Under the pieces are notes generated by a model, which saw nothing but the letters and a program-made list of their open reading frames with translations, had not been told where the DNA came from and ran no database searches. From JAFLCM01 sp964510955 (GTDB lineage Bacteria; Planctomycetota; Phycisphaerae; Phycisphaerales; UBA1924): a DNA stretch of 30,972 nucleotides. The stretch's first letter is position 1; the number at the start of each line of letters is the position of its first letter. Shown here one piece after another: positions 23,319 to 30,972 of the stretch. The stretch spans positions 1 through 30,972 of the forward strand of contig CAZEDW010000045.1 of assembly GCA_964510955.1 (NCBI GenBank). The letters are read 5' to 3'. The translations under genes were made by a program, and so were the position numbers.

Positions 23319-25633
23319 GGCGCGACCTCCTTGCGGGGCGACGCGTCGGTGGTCTTTGCCGGCGCGGCGGGCGCCGGAGCTCCGGGGGCGGGGGCGGGGG
23401 CGTCGGCGTCCGGTGACTTGGAGATGTCGGCGCCAAGCCGCTGCAGGTACGCCGCCAGCGCGATCACCTTGGTGTCGCCCACCCAGTCGTACCCCTGCTG
23501 GGTGAGCAGGTCCTTCTGGACCTGTGCCGCCTGGGCCCTGGCGCTCTCGGCGGCGTGATCCAGATCGGCGTCGGTGTAGGGCACGCCGGCGAATCTCAGG
23601 GCGCCCAGGTGCGACTTGAGTGCGTCGTAGTTGATCTTCTGTTTCAGCAGGTGCGCGTAGGTGGGCATGATCGAGCCCTGCACGATCTGACGCGGGTTTT
23701 CGAGGTGCCGGACGTGCCAGTCGTAGGAATACTTGCCGCCGACGCGGTGCAGGTCCGGGCCGATGCGCCGGCTGCCCCACTGGAAGGGGTGGTCGTAGAC
23801 AAACTCGCCGGGCTTGCTGTATTCGCCGTAGCGCTGCGTCTCGGCCCAGATGGGGCGGATCATCTGCGAGTGGCAGTTGTAGCAGCCCTCGGCGATGTAC
23901 ACATCCCGCCCGGCGACTTCAAGCGCCGTGTAGGGCTTGACCGTGGCGATGGTCGGGACGTTCGAGCGGATGAGGAACATCGGCAGCCACTCGAACAGCG
24001 ACGCGGTGATGACGGCGAGCGCGGTCCACACGGTGAAGGTGAGCGGCAGCCGCTCCCAGCGGCGGTGCCACGAGAGCTCCATGAACTCGTCGGCTCGCTT
24101 GCCGGCATCCACGACGCTGGTGAGGTCCGAGCGGTAGGGCTCGGGGTCTTCGTAGACGGGGCTGAGCGCCGGGGCGGAGTAGACGGGGACCTCGTATTTG
24201 GCCGGGCGGGCCTTCCATGTCATCAGGATGTTGAACGCGCCCATGAGCACGCCCAGCAGGTAGATCGCGCCGCCGCCGGCACGGATGAAGTACATGGGGA
24301 AGAGCTTGGTGACGGTCTGGACAAAGTCGGGGTAGGCCAGGGTGCCGTCGGCGTTGAAGGCCCGCCACATGAGGCCCTGGGTGATGCCGGCCCACTGCAT
24401 GCTGAGCCAGTACATGAGGATGCCCAGCGTGCCGAGCCAGAAGTGCCACTCACAGAGCTTCCTGCTGTACAGCCCCGAGGTCTGGAAGAGCCGCGGGGCG
24501 AGCCAGTAGACCATGGCGAAGCCGATGAACCCGTTCCAGCCCAGGGCCCCGCCGTGGACGTGGCCGATGGTCCAGTCGGTGTAGTGCGAGAGGCTGTTGA
24601 CGCTCTTGACCGAGAGCATCGGCCCCTCGAAGGTGGACATGCCGTAGAAAGTGATGCCGACGACGAAGAACTTAAGGACCGGGTCCTGGGCGACCTTTTG
24701 CCATGCGCCGCGGAGCGTGAGCAGCCCGTTGATCATGCCGCCCCAGCTGGGCATCCAGAGCATGACGCTGAAGAGCATGCCCAGCGTGCTGGCCCAGCCC
24801 GGCAGCGACGTGTAGTGCAGGTGGTGCGGCCCGGCCCAGATGTACATGAACACCAGCGACCAGAAGTGCACGATGCTCAGCTTGTAGCTGAACACCGGCT
24901 TCTCTGCGGCCTTGGGGAGGAAGTAGTACATCAGCCCCAGGAACGGCGTGGTGAGGAAGAAGGCCACGGCGTTGTGCCCGTACCACCACTGCACCAGCGC
25001 GTCCTGCGCGCCGGCGTAGATCGAGTAGCTCTTGAGCGGCTCGGCGACGGCGCACAGGCTGTTGAAGATGTGCAGCACCGCGACCGTCACGATCGAGGCG
25101 ATGTAAAACCACAGCGCCACGTACATGTGGCGCTCGCGCCGCCTGGCGATGGTGCCGAAAAAGTTGACCCCGAAGAACCCGGCCCACACCAGGGCGATGG
25201 CGATGTCGATGGGCCACTCCAGCTCGGCGTACTCCTTGCCCTGCGTGAAGCCCAGCGGCAGCGTCAGGGCCGCGGACACGATGATCGCCTGCCAGCCCCA
25301 GAAGTGGAGGTTGCTGAGGAGGTCGCTGAACATCCGCGCCTTGCACAGCCGCTGCGTCGAGTAGTAGATGCCGGCGAAGATGGCGTTGCCGGCGAAGGCG
25401 AAGATCACGGCGTTGGTGTGCAGCGGGCGGAGGCGCCCGAACCCGAGCCACTCCTGCCCGAAGTTCCACTGGGGGAACACCAGCTGAAGGGCGATGAACA
25501 GCCCGGCGGCCATGCCGACGACGGCCCACAGGAGCGTGGCGAACACGAACTTGCGGACGATGGCGTCGTCGTAGCTGTAGGTTTCGAGGGGGCCGGGGGT
25601 TCCGGAGGGACCGGACGCTTGATCTTGATGCAT
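23315..25633 (-). CDS. ccoNO: Fused cbb3 oxidase subunits CcoN-CcoO
   Basis: 772 residues in one uninterrupted frame. Residues about 20-490 are CcoN: heme ligand H72 (RPLHTNAV), H220 (GHNAVAFF), H270-H271 (GPHHLHY), and HVHGGALGWNGF with the heme b/b3 histidines. A junction region (VYEDPEPYRSDL...) leads to CcoO: an anchor helix, then GCYNCHSQ (heme c, C584-H588), MIRP, DLHRVGGKYSYDWHV and GSIMPTY with the axial Met. An Ala/Pro-rich tail ends the protein. It reduces oxygen to water with high affinity and pumps protons. It heads the operon; a promoter lies 55-83 bp upstream. Fusions of this kind occur in Bacteroidetes and planctomycetes. Confidence 0.96.
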   Translation of the reverse strand: MHQDQASGPSGTPGPLETYSYDDAIVRKFVFATLLWAVVGMAAGLFIALQLVFPQWNFGQEWLGFGRLRPLHTNAVIFAFAGNAIFAGIYYSTQRLCKARMFSDLLSNLHFWGWQAIIVSAALTLPLGFTQGKEYAELEWPIDIAIALVWAGFFGVNFFGTIARRRERHMYVALWFYIASIVTVAVLHIFNSLCAVAEPLKSYSIYAGAQDALVQWWYGHNAVAFFLTTPFLGLMYYFLPKAAEKPVFSYKLSIVHFWSLVFMYIWAGPHHLHYTSLPGWASTLGMLFSVMLWMPSWGGMINGLLTLRGAWQKVAQDPVLKFFVVGITFYGMSTFEGPMLSVKSVNSLSHYTDWTIGHVHGGALGWNGFIGFAMVYWLAPRLFQTSGLYSRKLCEWHFWLGTLGILMYWLSMQWAGITQGLMWRAFNADGTLAYPDFVQTVTKLFPMYFIRAGGGAIYLLGVLMGAFNILMTWKARPAKYEVPVYSAPALSPVYEDPEPYRSDLTSVVDAGKRADEFMELSWHRRWERLPLTFTVWTALAVITASLFEWLPMFLIRSNVPTIATVKPYTALEVAGRDVYIAEGCYNCHSQMIRPIWAETQRYGEYSKPGEFVYDHPFQWGSRRIGPDLHRVGGKYSYDWHVRHLENPRQIVQGSIMPTYAHLLKQKINYDALKSHLGALRFAGVPYTDADLDHAAESARAQAAQVQKDLLTQQGYDWVGDTKVIALAAYLQRLGADISKSPDADAPAPAPGAPAPAAPAKTTDASPRKEVAP

Positions 25634-25687
25634 GACAGGGGGCTCCGTCTGGGGGGGCCGCGCCGGGGCAGGTCCGGCGACAGTCGA

Positions 25688-25716
25688 AATCTAGACAAAC
25701 ATATCGTCATTGGCAA
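25688..25716 (-). promoter_or_regulatory. Promoter of the cbb3 operon
   Basis: On the minus strand, TTGCCA (25711-25716) and TAGATT (25688-25693) are separated by exactly 17 bp, with a leader of about 50 nt before the ccoNO ATG. The -35 matches 4 of 6 and the -10 matches 4 of 6. The spacer holds GAC-N9-GTC (25694-25708), an imperfect palindrome that could be an operator. Confidence 0.6.
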
Positions 25717-25722
25717 GGGAAT

Positions 25723-25739
25723 CGGACAAAAAAGGTCCG
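25723..25739. promoter_or_regulatory. Inverted repeat between ccoNO and rrf2
   Basis: CGGAC (25723-25727) and GTCCG (25735-25739) flank an A-rich 7-bp spacer, just upstream of the ccoNO -35. A site for the divergent Rrf2 protein is likely by position; no consensus confirms it. Confidence 0.4.
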
Positions 25740-25901
25740 CATTATGTGGATATTTCACTCTTGATTTCCGATGAGCACCCCGGTACGCTTGGCGTTCGCG
25801 GCCCGGATGGGTCCGGAGGGTTGTGTTGCGCCCATGCTCCGTTCCTTCCGACGGCGACCGCGCCCAGTCCCGGCGGACACCGCCCCACGCACGAGGTTTT
25901 C

Positions 25902-26399
25902 ATGTACGGACGACAGACCGAGACCGCCATCGCCGCCATGAGCCGACTCGCCGAGGTTTATGACGGCGGGACGACCCGGCTGTCGGCCGCGGACATCGCC
26001 AAGTCCCGCCAGCTCCAGGGGCCGTTCGTCGCGAAAATCCTCACCAACCTCTCCCAAGCGGGCCTCATCACCGGTTCACCGGGCCCCGGCGGCGGCTACA
26101 CCCTGGCGCGCCACCCCAAGCAGATCACGCTCTTCCAGGTGTTCGAGCTGTACGAACGCGAGAACGAGAGCCTGGCGTGCCCGTTCGGCGGCGGCGTGTG
26201 CGGCCAGGGCGATCCCTGCCCGCTGCACCACAAGCTGGTCGCGGTCAAGGAGGCGATGGACGAGCTGCTGCGGCGGACGTCGTTCGACGTTTTCCGAGAG
26301 GCGTACCAGGACAAGGGCATCCGACCCACCGTCGCCAAGACGACGGCGCGGCGCAAGCGCGAATCGTTCCGCGCGTCGCAGGGACGCCGGGCGCGCTGA
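25902..26399 (+). CDS. Rrf2-family Fe-S regulator divergent from the cbb3 operon
   Basis: 165 residues. A winged helix (TETAIAAMSRLAEVY, then SRQLQGPFVAKILTNLSQAGLI, wing GPGGGYTLARHP) is followed by C93, C100 and C106 in CX6CX5C, a good match for the three-Cys Fe-S site of Rrf2 sensors, and a basic C-terminal tail (TTARRKRESFRASQGRRAR). It probably senses oxygen, NO or iron status and controls the divergent oxidase operon, perhaps at the inverted repeats between them. ATG 25902 has GAGG seven bases upstream; the longer frame from 25710 crosses the promoter region and is not used. It differs in Cys spacing from the Rrf2 at the operon end. Confidence 0.92.
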   Translation: MYGRQTETAIAAMSRLAEVYDGGTTRLSAADIAKSRQLQGPFVAKILTNLSQAGLITGSPGPGGGYTLARHPKQITLFQVFELYERENESLACPFGGGVCGQGDPCPLHHKLVAVKEAMDELLRRTSFDVFREAYQDKGIRPTVAKTTARRKRESFRASQGRRAR

Positions 26400-26476
26400 C
26401 GTTCGCGGGGCACCGTCATGGGGCACCGTCCTGGGGCAACCGGGCCGGGGGGCAACCGGACCGGGCTGCGTGCGGC

Positions 26477-27856
26477 TCAGAACTTGTCGGCGGCGACGAG
26501 CTTGTTGTACTCGTCGACCGAGATGTCCGACACCTTGGCGCGGGCCAGGATGGCGTCCATGGCCTTGTGCTCACGCACCTGCTGGACCACCATCCCGATC
26601 TGGTTGGACTGGATGAGCTCGCTGCGGAGCTTGTCGGGGCGGACGCGCCGCTCGGCGGCGATCTGCATGATGCGACCGTTCACCTCGTCCTCGGTCACCT
26701 GCACGTCGTAATGCTGGGCGGCCTTCATCATGATGAAGAACAGCTTGAGCTCGTCCACCGCCTTGTCCATCGTCCCCGAGCGCATTTCGGCAATCCGGCG
26801 CTCGATCTCGTTCGCGTCCACGCCGCGGTAGGCGAGTTCCATGCGGGCCCGGGCAAGGCTGCGCTCGGCCTGGCGGGCTGAAACGGTCTTGGGCATATCG
26901 AAACGGACCATCTCCAGCAGCTTGCGCGCGACCTGCTGACGCATCGCGGACTGCTGCTCGACCGCCGCCCGCTGCTCGAGCTGGTTGCGGACGCGCTCCT
27001 TGAGCTGGCCCTCGTCCATCCCGGTCTTGGCGAGGATTTCCTCGAGCTTGGCGGGGATGATCCGCTCGACGCGCTCGACCTTGAACTTGATGACCAGCTT
27101 CTTCCCGCGGACGTCCAGCCGCTCGTGGACGTCCGGGCCGGTGCACTTAATGGTCAAGTCGTCGCCGGGCTTGGGAAGGCCGACCTGCTTGCTGAAGTCG
27201 TCGACGATCACGCCCAGCGCCGCGCCCTTGGGCCCCTTGTCCTTCTCGGGGATCTGGATGACGGCGCCCTCCAGGTCGAGCAGCACGGTGCCCGAATCGG
27301 CGTCGGTCATCACGCCCTTGCCGATGCAGTAGTCGCCGTGCGAGCTCTTCTCCTGCGATTCGAGCGTGCCCTCGTTGGTGAGCAGCTTCTCGATCTGCTC
27401 GCTGACCTGCTCGTCACCGACGTTGATGACGGGTTTCTTGACCTCCATGCCCTCGACGCTCGGCAGCTCGAATTCCGGCGCGATCTCGACCTCCAGGGAG
27501 AAGCTGAGGTCGCGGGCGGGGTCGATCTCGAGATTGGCGAGCTCCTCATTGCCCTCGGGCTCGACCAGCACCGCGAGTTTGTTGTCCTGGACCGCCTGCG
27601 AGTACGCCGACGACACGAGCTGGTTCTTGCACTCGCGCTTGACCGCGTCGCCGAACTTCTTCTCGATCAACCGGCGCGGCACGCGCCCGGGCCGGAAGCC
27701 CGGCAGCGCCGCCTCGACGCACAGGGTCGCCATCTGCGTCTCGTACTGCTCGGCGACGCTGGAGGCGGGGATCGTGATCGAGATCTTCTTGCGGCACGGG
27801 CCCGCGTCCTCGATCTTGATGGAGTTGGTACCCGGAGCGGCGGCGGCGGTCGTCAT
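26477..27856 (-). CDS. tig: Trigger factor
   Basis: 459 residues, near the usual length. The N-terminal ribosome-binding domain has the signature GFRPGRVP (53-60). The C-terminal helical arms (about 300-459) contain EEILAKTGMDEGQLKERVRNQLE and the substrate-cradling helices. The middle third, where an FKBP-type PPIase domain belongs, keeps the topology but not the motifs: the usual VxIDF.G and FIPGFE elements are replaced by TVLLDLEGAVIQIP and DDFSKQVGLPKPGDD. It is therefore probably a folding chaperone without prolyl isomerase activity. The ATG at 27856 starts MTTAAAAPG. clpP/clpX, often next to tig, are not in the window. It diverges from the tRNA-Leu gene. Confidence 0.93.
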   Translation of the reverse strand: MTTAAAAPGTNSIKIEDAGPCRKKISITIPASSVAEQYETQMATLCVEAALPGFRPGRVPRRLIEKKFGDAVKRECKNQLVSSAYSQAVQDNKLAVLVEPEGNEELANLEIDPARDLSFSLEVEIAPEFELPSVEGMEVKKPVINVGDEQVSEQIEKLLTNEGTLESQEKSSHGDYCIGKGVMTDADSGTVLLDLEGAVIQIPEKDKGPKGAALGVIVDDFSKQVGLPKPGDDLTIKCTGPDVHERLDVRGKKLVIKFKVERVERIIPAKLEEILAKTGMDEGQLKERVRNQLEQRAAVEQQSAMRQQVARKLLEMVRFDMPKTVSARQAERSLARARMELAYRGVDANEIERRIAEMRSGTMDKAVDELKLFFIMMKAAQHYDVQVTEDEVNGRIMQIAAERRVRPDKLRSELIQSNQIGMVVQQVREHKAMDAILARAKVSDISVDEYNKLVAADKF

Positions 27857-27998
27857 GGCGCGACTCGATCTTCTGCCCGCCCATCGCCCGATACCGGACC
27901 CAAACCCACACGGGCTGACCATCCGAACGGCGCGAGGCGGGGGAGGGGATGGTAGCCGCTTGCGCAACCGTCCGCCCGCGGCCCGTACCATCCGCATC

Positions 27999-28083
27999 GG
28001 CCCCGTGGCGGAACGGCAGACGCAGCGGACATAAAATCCGCTTCTCGGCAACGGGAGTGTGGGTTCGATTCCCACCGGGGCCA
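27999..28083 (+). tRNA. tRNA-Leu (UAA anticodon)
   Basis: Acceptor GGCCCCG pairs with CGGGGCC. The anticodon stem is GCGGA/TCCGC with loop CATAAAA, anticodon TAA at 28032-28034. A long variable arm (TCTCG-GCAA-CGGGAG) marks a class II tRNA, and the T-arm is GTGGG-TTCGATT-CCCAC. The discriminator is A, as expected for leucine, and CCA is not encoded. Position 33, almost always T, is A here (28031). Protein-like frames over this gene are artefacts. Confidence 0.93.
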
Positions 28084-28209
28084 CTGCCCACACCAAGTCC
28101 TGCGGATCGACCCGCCAAGCAGAGAAAATGCGGAAGCCGTGGGATTAGCGGACGGGAATGCCTCCTTTAACTCAATGACGCTCACGGCATAACCGATGGA
28201 CATTCCGGC

Positions 28210-30174
28210 ATGCCCGCCCCGCTTCCAACCCCTCCCGAGGGCGGATGGAACCGTCCGCGGTCTTTGCGCGCGCCGGCCAGTTTGCCGCGGGTCGGCATGC
28301 AGCACGCCTATCTAGCTATCGTGGTGGTTTCGGTACTGACCGTCGCCGCCTGCGTGCTTCTGACCAACCGGATCGCCCGGACGCACGCCGACTCGATCGC
28401 CGAGGCCAAGCTCTGGACAGAGCGCGTCAACAAGTACGTCGGTCTGAGGTCGATGGCATCGGCAATCTCGAGCCCCACCACCGCCGCCGCGACGAGGGCT
28501 GTGACCTCGGCGGATCAGGCGGCAGTCGCTAAGGCCGCTGGCGAGTTTGACCAGTCGATTCAGTCCTTGATAGGTGAGCTCCGCGTTGGCGAGCGCCGTG
28601 GGACACGCGAGGCGCTGATCGCCGACGATCTCTCGGCCGTTGCCTCTAGTGCTGAGCGGCTGAAGTCGCACGCCGCCGACGCTGTGCGGTTGGCGATCAA
28701 CGGGCAGGGGATGGAACCGGATTGCACCCCCGCGGCGATCGACGGCGACCTGAAGGCGGTCAACGCCGCCATCACGACGGTGACGACGAAGGTAAGGAAA
28801 CAACAAATCGAGGACGCGGAGCACGCGCTGGAAACCGGCGTGCGCCTGACATTCTGGCAGCGTGCGATCGCGCTCGCCGTGATGCCGATTCTCGTCGCGC
28901 TCGGGGTTGCCGGCTGGCGCGTGACGCGACGCATCGGGAGGTTGATTGATCAACTGCGGCTCGCGGAGCGCGAAGCCGAAGGGGCGAACACCGCCAAGAG
29001 CCGGTTCCTCGCCAATATGAGCCACGAGATCCGGACTCCACTTACGGCAATTCTGGGCTACGCCGATGCGCTGCGCGATGAACCGGACCATACCGCGGCC
29101 GGGGAGCGCCGCGGCGCGATGATCGAGACCATCAACACGGCGGGGCAGCACCTGCTCGCGGTGATCAACGACATCCTGGACATTTCGAAGATCGAGGCGG
29201 ACCAGATGGTGGTCGAACGGGTCGAGACTCCGGTCACCCGGATTCTCAGCCAAGTGGAAGGGATGATTCGACCAAAGGCGGTCGCGAAGGGGCTCGGATT
29301 CAGCGTGTCGCTGAGCTCTCCGCTGCCGGAGCGAATCATGAGCGATCCGACTCGGCTGCGGCAAATTCTCTTGAATCTGGTCAGCAACGCCGTGAAGTTC
29401 ACCGAGGGTGGATCGGTTGCCGTCACCGCCGGATCGGAGACGCGCGGCACCGCTGCATGGCTGGTCGTCGATGTGACGGATACCGGCGCGGGCCTGACCG
29501 CCGAGCACGCCGGGAGGTTGTTCCGGGCGTTCTCTCAGGCGGACGCTTCAGTAACACGCAAGCACGGGGGCTCGGGGCTCGGACTGGTGATTTCTCGAAA
29601 GCTCGCCGAGATGATGGGGGGCGATGTCACGATTCATCGCACCGAGCCCGGCAGGGGGTCGACTTTTCGGCTGGAACTGCCGCTGTCGATGTCGCCTGGC
29701 GCCGCCGTCATCGAGCGACTTGACACGGAAATAGTCCGGACGGGCACACCGGGCCTGCGGCGCACCAAACCGCTCGCTGGACGGATCCTGCTTGCTGAAG
29801 ATTGCACGGTGAATCAGAGACTCATATCAATGATCCTGCAGAATGCGGGCGCAACCGTCGATGTCGCTGACAACGGGAAACTCGCGCTGGACGCTCTCCA
29901 CCGAGCCGCGACGGCCGGAAGCCCTTACGACCTGCTGCTCACCGACATGCAGATGCCCGAGATGGACGGCACGACCCTGGCACAGACTCTGCGCGAGCAG
30001 GGAAACCAGATCACCATCATCGCCCTGACCGCCAACGCGATGGCGGAGGATCGGCTCAGGTGCCTGCAAGCAGGCTGCAACGACTATGCCACCAAACCGA
30101 TCGAACGAGAGCGTCTGATCTCGGTCTGCTCGCAGTGGCTGCACGCCCCAGCAACGGCGCGGGCAGCGGCGTAA
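28210..30174 (+). CDS. Hybrid sensor histidine kinase with C-terminal receiver
   Basis: 654 residues. Helix one (YLAIVVVSVLTVAACVLL, about 34-52) and helix two (about 215-235, AIALAVMPILVALGVAGW) enclose a helical periplasmic sensor region of about 160 residues. A short linker leads to the HisKA domain with MSHEIRTPL (H272), then HATPase_c with the N-box (LRQILLNLVSNAVKFT), DTGAGL and GGSGLGLVISR. A receiver domain follows with LLLTDMQMPEMDG (D579) and the late Lys in YATKPIE. No Hpt domain or output regulator is nearby, so phosphotransfer to a separate partner is likely. The stimulus is unknown. The start is 28210 or the ATG at 28297-28305; neither has a strong ribosome-binding site. Its 3' end overlaps the next gene on the other strand. 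Confidence 0.92.
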   Translation: MPAPLPTPPEGGWNRPRSLRAPASLPRVGMQHAYLAIVVVSVLTVAACVLLTNRIARTHADSIAEAKLWTERVNKYVGLRSMASAISSPTTAAATRAVTSADQAAVAKAAGEFDQSIQSLIGELRVGERRGTREALIADDLSAVASSAERLKSHAADAVRLAINGQGMEPDCTPAAIDGDLKAVNAAITTVTTKVRKQQIEDAEHALETGVRLTFWQRAIALAVMPILVALGVAGWRVTRRIGRLIDQLRLAEREAEGANTAKSRFLANMSHEIRTPLTAILGYADALRDEPDHTAAGERRGAMIETINTAGQHLLAVINDILDISKIEADQMVVERVETPVTRILSQVEGMIRPKAVAKGLGFSVSLSSPLPERIMSDPTRLRQILLNLVSNAVKFTEGGSVAVTAGSETRGTAAWLVVDVTDTGAGLTAEHAGRLFRAFSQADASVTRKHGGSGLGLVISRKLAEMMGGDVTIHRTEPGRGSTFRLELPLSMSPGAAVIERLDTEIVRTGTPGLRRTKPLAGRILLAEDCTVNQRLISMILQNAGATVDVADNGKLALDALHRAATAGSPYDLLLTDMQMPEMDGTTLAQTLREQGNQITIIALTANAMAEDRLRCLQAGCNDYATKPIERERLISVCSQWLHAPATARAAA

Positions 30175-30767
30175 GCCGCGTTGTTGCTCGGCGGGAGCGG
30201 CGCGGGCGCCGGATCAGCGGCGCGGGGAGTGGCGCCGGGGGCGGCATCGGGGGTGGGCGCGAGGTCGGGCGTCAGATCGGCGATATTGGCGGCGGTGTGC
30301 GGTGTTTCCTGCGGTTCTTTCGTGCGCTGGTGGGGGTAGCGGAGCAGGGCGCCGGCGGCGCGGCGGGCGGTCTCGGGGTTGGGGGCTGCCAGGACACTCT
30401 CAAGCGTGGTGATGCACTTGGCGGCGCACGCCGAGGCGAGGTGGCGGGCGCGGCGGGCTTCGGCTGCGGTGATGAACTCGATGGCGCGGGCGACGTCCTG
30501 ACGCTGAAGGAACTCGGCGAGCTGGACGAGGGTGAGCCTGTGGAGGTCGGCGACGTCGGCGAAGGTGAGGTTGGGGTTCAGGTAATCGCGGATGAGCGCG
30601 GCGGTGTCGGCGGGCTCGGGGGCTTGGGCCTGCGGTTTCGGAGCGGCTGCGAGCGGGGCGCTCGTCGGGCCGAGGCGCAGAGGCGCGGCGGGCGCGGACG
30701 GGACGGCGCGAGCGGCGGCGGGCTGATTTGATCCGGCAGAAGCGCGGAGGGTTGCAGCGGAGGACAT
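30084..30767 (-). CDS. Hypothetical protein with central helical domain
   Basis: 227 residues. Low-complexity Ala/Pro ends flank a central helical block (about 50-145): TAALIRDYLNPNLTFADVADLHRLTLVQLAEFLQR resembles a helix-turn-helix, followed by amphipathic helices (ARAIEFITAAEARRARHLA, ETARRAAGALLRY). I do not recognise the family. The ATG at 30767 has AAGGGGAA nine bases upstream; the longer frame to 30950 lacks this. The last 30 residues (ending CSHCEQTEIRRSRSIGLVA) are read antisense through the last 91 bp of the histidine-kinase gene, so the true tail could have been lengthened by loss of an earlier stop. A regulator or DNA-packaging-like adaptor are both guesses. Confidence 0.6.
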   Translation of the reverse strand: MSSAATLRASAGSNQPAAARAVPSAPAAPLRLGPTSAPLAAAPKPQAQAPEPADTAALIRDYLNPNLTFADVADLHRLTLVQLAEFLQRQDVARAIEFITAAEARRARHLASACAAKCITTLESVLAAPNPETARRAAGALLRYPHQRTKEPQETPHTAANIADLTPDLAPTPDAAPGATPRAADPAPAPLPPSNNAAYAAARAVAGACSHCEQTEIRRSRSIGLVA

Positions 30768-30972
30768 GAGGTGGTTCCCCTTGTGGAAGCGTGCGCGGCG
30801 AACGTCGCCGGGATGAAGGGGAGTTTGCGCCGGGTTGGGGCGCAGGCAAGGGTGAGCCGGCGCATGACCATGATTTTGCGCGCGCCGCCGGTCAGTGCGC
30901 GCGAGATTTTTTTCCGTTAGGCCTTGCAATGGCTGGTCTTGTGCCCGCAAGGGTGGTGATGCGCGCGGGGGG
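30768..30972. other. Right-edge upstream region, no gene seen
   Basis: 205 bp upstream of the hypothetical gene. It has GC-rich GCGCGC stretches on both sides of 30885 and an A/T run at 30905-30912. No open frame with coding character and no clear promoter hexamers were found. Confidence 0.5.

Noticed and set aside
23555..25774. 739-codon plus-strand frame over ccoNO
   Set aside because: Antisense to a certain oxidase gene; composition is typical of third-position GC shadow frames.
27546..28118. Minus-strand frame containing GNRTHTPVAEKRILCPL
   Set aside because: Same artefact, over tRNA-Leu.

Overview
The window looks like chromosomal DNA from a high-GC planctomycete, most likely Phycisphaerae or a relative. 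The clues are a fused CcoN-CcoO cbb3 oxidase subunit, a PEP-CTERM-type secreted protein, a membrane protein ending in the CxxCGYDLRG...CPxCG zinc-ribbon tail typical of planctomycetes, palindromic intergenic repeats, and a lone mraZ with no rsmH beside it. This assignment is inference; there is no rRNA in the window to confirm it.

Layout. 1-57 is the Gly/Arg-rich tail of a gene running in from the left. 176-2313 carries an AI-2E-family transporter and a PEP-CTERM protein (both minus), separated by a clear terminator. A divergent region with a perfect palindrome leads into a plus-strand HTH-like conserved protein (2453-3727). 3776-4810 is an orphan SsuA/NMT1-type binding protein. 4811-5688 has no gene but several palindromes and repeats. 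5689-6372 is an AT-richer membrane protein that looks transferred. 6659-9553 is a zinc-type ABC uptake operon (znuA-znuC-znuB order) with His-rich segments in both the binding protein and the ATPase. tRNA-Ala(CGC) and mutS follow on the plus strand; MutS carries two low-complexity insertions. 12824-13540 has no convincing gene but holds a leftward run of stem-loops ending in a terminator, a candidate structured RNA. mraZ (minus) has a 10-bp-periodic operator. A flavin-reductase-like gene and a small ABM-like gene follow on plus, then an orphan sugar-type binding lipoprotein on minus.

The centre of the window is a nine-gene minus-strand cbb3 oxidase operon: ccoNO (fused), ccoQ, ccoP (one heme only), ccoG, ccoH, a TauE/SafE-like membrane protein, ccoI, ccoS and an Rrf2 regulator. 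Six of the eight junctions are 4-bp stop/start overlaps. A second Rrf2 regulator, with a CX6CX5C cluster motif, is divergent from the operon head. A good promoter and an inverted repeat lie between them. The operon therefore encodes the terminal oxidase, its copper loading and maturation factors, and has likely Fe-S sensing regulators at both ends.

The right end holds trigger factor (minus) with a degenerate PPIase domain, tRNA-Leu(UAA) with A at position 33, a hybrid histidine kinase, and a conserved-looking hypothetical gene whose end overlaps the kinase gene tail to tail.
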